From positions 144,982-208,981 of the forward strand of contig CANXME010002492.1 of NCBI GenBank assembly GCA_948144175.1: a DNA stretch of 64,000 nucleotides, in the 5' to 3' direction. Below, piece after piece: positions 57,276-64,000 of this stretch; position 1 is the stretch's first letter, and each line of letters opens with the position of its first letter. Origin of the DNA: Closterium sp. NIES-65. Its lineage: Eukaryota; Streptophyta; Zygnematophyceae; Desmidiales; Closteriaceae. The notes under the pieces are model-generated. The model did no database searches and had not been told where the DNA came from. It worked only from the letters and a program-made list of their open reading frames with translations. The position numbers were made by a program, and so were the translations under genes.

Positions 57276-57475
57276 TTTTCAGTGAAGCAGAGGAGCAAGC
57301 TGAGGTGCAGCTAGTCGATGCTTTACACCGAACCACCACCGTTTTTTGCCTGTTTTATGCAAGAATGATATTGTATTACTTCTGGAGATATGCATCTCAA
57401 AGGAACACTAAGCAATTTTGTTTCTGCAGTGCAAGATATTCTTCCAAGATGCACGATCAGAAGGGTACATAGAGG
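57276..57475 (+). CDS. Candidate terminal exon, unknown
   Basis: After a good acceptor (CTAATTTTCAG) two frames are possible: EAEEQAEVQLVDALHRTTT, open to 57472, or KQRSKLRCS with an early stop. The following sequence is AT-rich like a 3' UTR. No family is recognised and I cannot find the upstream exons. Confidence 0.25.
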
Positions 57476-57573
57476 CATAGATGCACGATCAGAAGGGTAC
57501 ATAGAGGCATAGATGCACGATCAGAAGGGTACATAGAGGCATAGATGCACGATCAGAAGGGTACATAGAGGCA
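57447..57573. repeat. 32-bp repeat, four copies
   Basis: AGATGCACGATCAGAAGGGT plus ACATAGAGGCAT, four near-perfect copies in tandem. Confidence 0.95.
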
Positions 57574-57724
57574 TGTTCCCCATACTTTCGATTGTACCTT
57601 TCTCAAGGCCTTGAAAGCAACATGAGGGGAACTGGTTTCTCTGCGAGCATGGCATGGGATGATGGACTGAGGCGAGTTGCAGTACCAGAAGAATCGTCAG
57701 TGTAGTAACTGCAATAGCCAGGGA

Positions 57725-58750
57725 GAGGGAGGGAATACGAGAGGGGAGGGGAACAAGAAAAAAGGCAAAACTGGGGAGATAGGGGAGATGGGAAGAGGGG
57801 TAGAGGGAAGCAGGGGTGAGATAAGAAAGAAGTACTGTAAGAAGAGGGAGGATAGGGAAGAGGGAGATAGGAAGAGGGGAGATAGGAGAGGGGGAGAGGG
57901 AAAGCTAGATATAGGAAGATAAACGAGGGGAAGAAGAGGGGGAAACGAGGGGAAACAGAGGGGGAAATCCTGGAAGCAGAGGGGGATTCGAGGAGAAGCA
58001 GGGAGGAAAATTAGGGAAGGCAGGGGTGGATATGAGTGGAAGAAGGGGGGAAATGAGGGGAAGCAGTACGAACAGGGAAAGCAGGGATAGAAATGAGGTG
58101 AAGCAGGGGAAATGGGTGGAAGCAAGGGGACAAATGAGGAGAAGCAGGTAGGGAAATGAGGGGCAGCAGCGGGGTAAATGAGGGAAGGAGAGGGGGGAAT
58201 GAGAGAAGCAGGAGGGGAAAACGATGAGAGCAGATGGGGAAACGAAGCAGAGGGGTAAATGAGTGGAAGAAGGAAGCAAAGGGGGAAATGAGGAAATGAG
58301 GGAGAGAAATGAGGGGAAGCAGGGATGAGGGGAAGCAGGGATGAGGGGAAGCAGGGATGAAATGAGGAGAAGCAGGGATGAGGGGAAGCAGAGATGAAAT
58401 GAGGGGAAGCAGGATGAGGGGAAGCAGGGATGAGGGGAAGCAGGGATGAGGGGAAGCAGGGATGAGGGGAAGCAGGGATGAAGGGAAGCAGAGATGAAAT
58501 GAGGAGAAGCAGGATGAAATGAGGAGAAGCAGGATTAGGGGAAGCAAGGATGAAAATCAGGAGAAGCAGGGAGGGGAAGTGAGGGGAAGCAGCGGGGGAT
58601 GAGGGGAAGCAGCGGGGGGAAATGAGTTGAAGGAGGGGAGAGAATGAGGGGAAGCACGGGGGGAAACGATGAGAGCAGAGGGGAAACGAGGGGAAGCAAC
58701 GGGGTAAATGAGGGGAAGGAGGGGAAGCAGGGTGTTAAAATTAGGGAAAT
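57725..58750. repeat. Purine-rich minisatellite (GAGGGGAAGCAGGGAT)
   Basis: About 1 kb of irregular GAGGGGAAGCAG-type repeats, purines on the plus strand. It is the opposite strand bias to the 54.5-56.5 kb array. Confidence 0.85.
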
Positions 58751-58769
58751 CAGGGTGGGGTGAATAGAA

Positions 58770-59310
58770 GGGCAGGGAGGCGCGGGCAAGGGATGGGCAG
58801 TGGAGAAGGGCAGCGGGAGTGGAGGCGCGAGGAGGGGCAGCGCGACGAGGGTGCTGGCGCGCTGATGGCAGGGGAGGCGCCGCGGAGCAGGTGAGAGAGC
58901 GGAGGCGCGGTGCAGCGAGCGGAGGCGCGGCGCGGCCTGCGGAGGCGCGGCGAGACGAGCAGAGGCGCGGCGAGGTGAGCGGAGGCGCGGCGCGGCCTGC
59001 GGAGGCGCGGCGCGGCCTGCGGAGGCGCGGCGAGACGAGCGGAGGCGCGACGTGGGGAGGCTCCCGGATACGAGGGGAGGCGTGAGGATGGGACAGGAGG
59101 CGGCGGCGAGGGGAGACGCGACGACGGGAGACGAGGCACGAGAGGCTGCGCGACGAAGGATGGGTTGGCGCGAAGGGGGGTGGGCGCGATGGGCGGGGGA
59201 ACGCGACAATGGGAAGCGCGATGAGGGGAGAAGCTCGATGAGGAAGGGGATGCGCGACTTCTTTGAGCCACTAAGGGAGGTGCGTGAACAGGCGTGGTGA
59301 GGTGGCTTCA
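58770..59310. repeat. GC-rich GCGGAGGCGCGGCG repeat tract
   Basis: Imperfect tandem repeats of about 21 bp (GCGGCCTGCGGAGGCGCGGC) from 58850 to 59060, then related GC-rich sequence. Frames are open on both strands, but nothing family-like is seen. Confidence 0.75.
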
Positions 59311-59926
59311 CTCACCCTCGCGAGCACAACGACTTTGTGTATGCGCTTGTATCGATCCTAAATTCTGCGTATTTTACGCTGCGCGGCGCTCTCTTAGTAG
59401 GTGGCGTTGTAAGTAGCAGATGCGTCGCTCTGTTTATCTATTTTCCAATAGCAGTGGTGAGGAGACTACTCATGCAGCCACACTTTCGATGCTCGTCGTA
59501 AGAGACGCCAAGTGTGCGAAACTTTCGGTTTGGCTAGAGTGTCTCTTCGTGCGACACATTTTTCGCTTTGATTGGTGGGATTCGCATTTTTTGGTGTCCG
59601 CGAGATGTTCACTCGTTCGCGGAGGAAAGTAGTTCTCGCCAAAGGCACATAACCGAAATAGGTTTCGCAGAGCCTCATGTATAGCCTATTTCATATCCAC
59701 ATAACTTGAAAATTTACCATGCTGACCTCGGGCTTTAAAGCGTGCGCCATGTCAACTTCTGTACCTTGCCAACCTAACCCAGCCTAACTCTACTCATAAA
59801 CTGCAAAATCATTGAACTACATGAGATCCTGGCTTCAAGCATACACCTTACGCCATACTGCTTATGAGAGAATCTTAACCTTGGCAAGCATTTGTCAGTC
59901 TAACCACATGGTAGTGAAAAAGGAAT
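59311..59926. other. Intergenic sequence, including the likely PAS2 3' UTR
   Basis: AT-richer, non-repetitive sequence downstream of the PAS2 stop (the gene is on the minus strand). No coding signal. Confidence 0.45.
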
Positions 59927-59927
59927 G

Positions 59928-62900
59928 TTATGCAGTCTTGTCCTTCTTTCCCAGGGCCTTCTTCCTCTGCCCCATCATGTATGTGTACATGTATGGGCTC
60001 CCTGCCATGCCAGACACACTGTATGTTAGCGACAAGTAATGGACGCAGCCTTTGGGTCCCCAAGCAGAAACTCAAGGGAATAACGATGGATTCCGACACA
60101 ATTACGAGTGGGTTCGTTTCAACCGTCAGGAACAACTTGTGTGCCAAGTACAACGTACCGGGGATGTAGGTGAGGAGAATGAGGATGCAGACGAGGTAAT
60201 AGTCAACGGCAAAGTTGGCCTTATTGGGCATGTCAAACGAGAACACGTGGATGCCTGGCAGGGTGGAAGGGGGGGGGGAACAGCTCAACACTGTGATGAG
60301 TGAAACAATATGTGGTACGGTAAGGTTTGAAGTGAAGAAAAAACTGTCTAAAAAAAGGGGCTAAAAACAGGCTAGTGGACCACATAGAACGAGCTGGTAC
60401 TTTGTTTATTCCGACTGGAAGTTAGGGCTAAATACAGTTAAAACAGCCCAAGGAAAGAGTTGGCAATGAGGGAAAGAGTTGGCAATGAGGGAAAGAGTTG
60501 GCAATGAGGGAAAGAGTTGATAAGGCAAAGTGTCCCAACATGCCACGCCCCGGACACCATGCCAACATCTGAGGTGCGGATGCAAAAACAGATGCCGAAT
60601 GGAGTGAGAGCAGGAGGGCTTGGGATTGCGTATGGTGAGGGGGGGAATATACCTTGGCGGACTGAGGGGAGATACCTTGTGATGCGAGTATAGACACAGC
60701 GAAAGTGAGTGAAGATACTTTGAGGGCATAAACACAGGGAGAGTGTGTGGAGATACCGCGAGGGACAGTGCAGGGACAGTGAGTAGGAGACACATGGAGC
60801 AGGGCGAGAAAGAGAGAGAGAGCGAGGCGAACCTTGAGGTAGGGCAGCGCGAGGAGGGCGAGCCCCACTTCACTGGTGATGCCCGACGGGTAGAGCACGT
60901 AGAACATGCTGTACCTGGTGTGCGCACGGCCATGGGCCATGAGAGACACGGTGGAGGAGGGAGAGGGGGGGAGGGGGGAAGGGGTGCACATCAGCATGGA
61001 GGAGAGTGAGGGCTGGTGCCTGAAGGGTACAGCACGTGGAACATGCTGTAGAGCACGTGGAACATGCTGTAGCTAAGGGTGAAAACGAGTTGGGAGGTAC
61101 TCGATGACTACTCGAGATTTGAACCGGGCATTCGATATTTACCCTTGGCTGTACGGGGAAGGGAGATGGGGGGAGAGAAATGGGGTAGGGGGAAGGGAGA
61201 TGGGGGGAGAGAAATGGGGTAGGGGGAAGGGAGATGGGGGGAGAGAAATGGGATAGGGGGAAGGGAGATGGGGGGAGAGAAATGGGGTAGGGGGAAGGGA
61301 GATGAGGGGAGAGAAATGGGGTCGGGGGAAGGGAGATGGGGGGAGAGAAATGGGGTAGGGGGAAGGGAGATGGGGGGAGAGAAATGGGGTAGGGGAAGGG
61401 AGATGGGGGGAGAGAAATAGGGTAGGGGGAAGGGAGATGGGGGGAGAGAAATGGGGTAGGGGGAAGGGAGATGGGGGGAGAGAAATGGGGTAGGGGGAGG
61501 GAGATGGGGGGAGAGAAATAGGGTAGGGGGAAGGGAGATGGGGGGAGAGACATAGGGTAGGGGGAAGGGAGATGGGGGGAGAGAAATAGGGTAGGGGGAA
61601 GGGAGATGGGGGGAGAGAAATAGGGTAGGGGGAAGGAGATGGGGGGGAAAGAGGAACGGCGTAGCGGGAGATGGGGGAAGAGGAACGGCGTAGCGGGGAG
61701 ATGGGGGAAGATTCGAACCGGGCATTCGATTTTCACCCTTAGCTGTACCTGGTGTGCTCAGGGAGATGGGGGAAGAGGAATGGCGTAGCGGGAGAGGGGA
61801 AGAGGAATGGCGTAGGGGGAAGGGAGATAGCGGAGGGAGAAACGGGTGCACAGCAGCATGGGTTGAGTGAAGGTTGGTGGGTGCAGGGTGGCGCACAGGG
61901 GATGGGAGGGAGAGAAGCAACCATGGTGCAAGCAGGTCAGAAGGAGAAGGAAGGAATGGGTGGAGTGGTGAGGGGTTGGAAGAACGAGGAAGAGAGGACT
62001 GCAGACATGATCAAGTCAAGGTGGAGGGGTGGCTGGGGAATGCGAAAACGACATGGGGTGCAAGGGGCATGGAGTGCGAGGGTAGGGAGTGCGAGGGGTA
62101 GGGAGTGCGAGGGGTAGGGAAGGGAGTGAGAAGAGCATGGAGTGCGAGATAATGGGGGCGCATGGGGTGCTTCGTACCTGAGCCAGAGCAGAGGCGCGGG
62201 CGTGAAGCCAAAGGCCTCCTTGACGGCGAAAAAGGAGTAGCGCACGATCTGAGAGACTCAGACACAGGCACACACAGCAAGCACAGCACACACAGCAAGC
62301 ACAGCACACACAGCAAGCACAGCACATACAGCAAGCACAGCACGCACGGCAAGCACAGCACACACGGCAAGCACAGCACACACGGCAAGCACAGCACACA
62401 CGGCAAGCACAGGCGCGGGGAAGGGGAAGAAGGGCGGAAGAGTGGGAGACGTGAGGGGCGTGGGGAGGGAGAAGGAGGAGGGTAGAGCGGAGAAGGGGGA
62501 GCCCATAGCTGTGAGGCGATGCGATGCCAGTCAGGTGCTGGAGCGTATGAGGGTGGGGTGACATGCCCAGAGCACGTGGACAAGTTTGGGCGCAGCTGTT
62601 GGAGGTCTCGCGCCGTGCAGCAGGTATGGGAGGGGGATTGGGGGTTGTGGAGTGTGAAAGGGTGAGCCTACACTCTGGCACTCCTGCTGGCCCGTCTCGC
62701 AAATGGTAATAGCGTGCTGCCGTGTCGTGTATACCCTCCACCTACGGGCCTCCACCAAACTCGCCTCTCACCTCAGCTCACTCGCTCCTTGTCTCCTTCC
62801 TTGACTCTTTCCTGTCCTTCCCTCCCGCCCTCTCTCGCTTCATTCCTCACACGTTCACCGCACGCAACCCAAACGCACCCCCCACGCACCTCCCCCCACT

Positions 62901-63904
62901 CCCCCCACACAACCCCATGCAGCCCCAATGAACCCTGCGCGCACCCTGCGCGCACCCTGCGTGCACCCTGCGTGCACCCCCCGCGTACCCCCCGCGTACC
63001 CCCAGCGTGCCCCCAGCGTGCCCCCAGCGTGCCCCCAGCGCACCTCAGTGATGGACCAGCTGAGCAGCAGCGACGCCACCAGCACGTGCTCCCGCACCTG
63101 CACACGTGGCACGCAGTGGCGGTGATGGGGTGCACACGTGGCACGCAGTGGCGGTGATGGGGTGATGGTAGGGGCGGGGCACACGGAGATGGGGACACAC
63201 ACGAATGGGGAAAAGCGGTGATGGTGGGAAAAGGAAAAGCAGACGAGCGGCGGCACGGCAGCATAAGTGGAGGCCATGTCGTCGCAGCATAAGTGGAGGC
63301 CATGTCGTCACAGCATAAGTGGAGGCCATGTCGTCACAGGGAAAGTGGAGGCCATGTCGTCACAGCATAAGTGGAGGCCATGTCGTCACAGCATAAGTGG
63401 AGGCCATGTCGTCACAGGGAAAGTGGCACCTCCATGGAACGCAAGCGGGTGCTTTCTAATTGTGAGAACGAAATCATTGGGAGAACGAAATCATTGGGAG
63501 AACGAAATCATTGGGAGAACGGGCGGCGGTGCAGAGTCGCGCGCCTATACGACCCTACGGTTCTCTCATCCCATCCTCGCCTCTTTCTTTCTTTCCCTTC
63601 CGTATCTTGCACGGAATGCAGGCGAGCGGCAGCCTTGTTGTGAGAGCGACCCCCTGTGGCACATCGTTTCGCGCCAGCCAGCACCTTGGGCACTTGATTG
63701 AACAGCTGATGCGCGGTAAATAACACATGACATGAGACACATGACATGAGACACATGACATGAGACACATGACATGAGACACATGAAAGAGCACCTTCGG
63801 CGCGGGGTAGAGCACCTGCGACGCGGGGTAGAGCACGCCCCAGACGAGGAAGAGGCGCGACGCGATCTGCGGAAGCGTGGCGGACACGGGCGAGCGCACG
63901 ATTC
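59928..63904 (-). CDS. PAS2: 3-hydroxyacyl-CoA dehydratase (PASTICCINO2/HACD type), 5' part outside the window
   Basis: Third step of very-long-chain fatty acid elongation in the ER: dehydration of 3-hydroxyacyl-CoA to trans-2-enoyl-CoA. Exons, with GT-AG borders: 63816-63904 (IVRSPVSATLPQIASRLFLV), 63044-63097 (VREHVLVASLLLSWSITE), 62178-62248 (IVRYSFFAVKEAFGF), 60833-60914 (YSMFYVLYPSGITSEVGLAL), 60159-60254 (FDMPNKANFAVDYYL) and 59928-60001 (YMYTYMMGQRKKALGKKDK, stop). Family landmarks are the SWSITE(I)VRYSF segment and YPSGITSEVG, which hold the catalytic Tyr and Glu. Several segments are membrane-spanning. The end is basic, like plant PAS2, with a lysine-rich tail suited to ER retention. 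Phase does not close between 60833-60914 and 60159-60254, so a microexon or unusual splice site is missing. The first exons lie beyond 64000. Confidence 0.9.
60450..60515. repeat. 19-bp repeat in a PAS2 intron
   Basis: Four copies of GAAAGAGTTGGCAATGAGG. Confidence 0.9.
61010..61080 (-). pseudogene. Vestigial duplicated piece of a PAS2 exon
   Basis: The minus strand reads YSMFHVLYSMFHVLYPSGT, two partial copies of the start of the neighbouring exon (YSMFYVLYPSGI at 60833-60914), upstream of it within the intron. Truncated, with no donor, so it is probably not spliced. Confidence 0.7.
61118..61750. repeat. 34-bp minisatellite in a PAS2 intron
   Basis: About 14 copies of GGGAGATGGGGGGAGAGAAA plus TGGGGTAGGGGGAA. 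The array is bracketed by GAACCGGGCATTCGAT (near 61121 and 61715), which marks it as a duplicated block. Confidence 0.9.
62273..62415. repeat. 18-bp repeat in a PAS2 intron
   Basis: About eight copies of ACACAGCAAGCACAGCAC and ACACGGCAAGCACAGCAC just upstream (minus sense) of the exon at 62178-62248. Confidence 0.9.
62930..63040. repeat. CACCCTGCGCG / CCCCCAGCGTG short repeats in a PAS2 intron
   Basis: Tandem 10-11-bp repeats that start right at the donor of the exon 63044-63097 and seem to have grown from that splice-site sequence (CCCAGCGCACCTC). Confidence 0.75.
63257..63427. repeat. 26-bp repeat in a PAS2 intron
   Basis: About six copies of CATAAGTGGAGGCCATGTCG plus TCACAG, with GGAAAGTGG variants. 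Confidence 0.92.
63460..63525. repeat. 17-bp repeat in a PAS2 intron
   Basis: Four copies of GAGAACGAAATCATTGG in tandem. Confidence 0.9.
63722..63788. repeat. 16-bp repeat next to a PAS2 exon
   Basis: Four copies of ACACATGACATGAGAC shortly after the donor (minus sense) of the exon 63816-63904. A short duplication of exon-end sequence (GGGGTAGAGCACCT) also lies here. Confidence 0.9.
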
Positions 63905-64000
63905 CTGCCGCCCGCAGCGCGCACGTGGGGGAAGGGATGGCCCGATGGGGGTGGAGAAGGGATGGGGGGGGGAGAAGGGGGTGAGAGAGGAAGGGAAGGG

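Noticed and set aside
58535-59311. Ala/Arg/Pro-rich protein on the minus strand
   Set aside because: Derived from GCGGAGGCGCGG repeats in GC-rich DNA, without homology or splice support.

Overview
This is nuclear DNA from a eukaryote of the plant lineage, most likely a streptophyte green alga. The evidence is intron-containing host genes, one of them a close match to the plant PASTICCINO2 dehydratase, GC-rich sequence full of minisatellites, and nested Copia, Gypsy and pogo/Tigger elements. A zygnematophyte such as Closterium would fit, but that is inference. No rRNA, tRNA or CRISPR locus is supported.

Layout. 1-2.96 kb: low-complexity host DNA with a candidate alanine-rich exon and a tandemly duplicated 114-bp cysteine-rich exon. 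2.96-17.7 kb: left half of Copia element B (1006-bp LTR, leader, gag). It is interrupted by a small LTR element D (4.05-5.75 kb), itself holding a 255-bp solo LTR (E), and by full-length Copia element C (6.98-17.6 kb), whose 5' LTR carries a 3068-bp Tigger transposon with TA target duplication. 17.7-22.2 kb: 5'-truncated Copia A on the minus strand with a 1071-bp LTR. 22.2-31.1 kb: host DNA with minus-strand exons for the first half of a TBC (Rab-GAP) domain, interrupted by Copia F (23.6-29.9 kb), whose 122-bp LTRs are identical. 31.1-37.9 kb: right half of element B on the minus strand, its LTR holding a solo LTR of family C, followed by a second 1071-bp LTR A in opposite orientation. 37.9-39.1 kb: gag and protease scraps and an 18-bp satellite. 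39.3-47.1 kb: Ty3/Gypsy element G on the minus strand, which carries a cytosine-5 DNA methyltransferase domain between protease and reverse transcriptase. 47.1-53.5 kb: plus-strand exons for the second half of the TBC domain, with several exons swollen by in-frame minisatellites. 53.5-59.9 kb: minisatellites and an LTR-like block. 59.9-63.9 kb: minus-strand PAS2-like 3-hydroxyacyl-CoA dehydratase; its first exons lie beyond the window.

How it fits together. The two LTR A copies (17698-18768 and 36803-37873) have equal length and opposite orientation. Between them everything that should be colinear is reversed: half of element B, and the first half of the TBC domain. The simplest reading is one inversion of about 18 kb by recombination between two LTR A copies, which split a Rab-GAP gene. 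Host colinearity, LTR lengths (1006/1006, 1071/1071) and near-matching 5-bp target duplications all support this. An assembly error remains the alternative.
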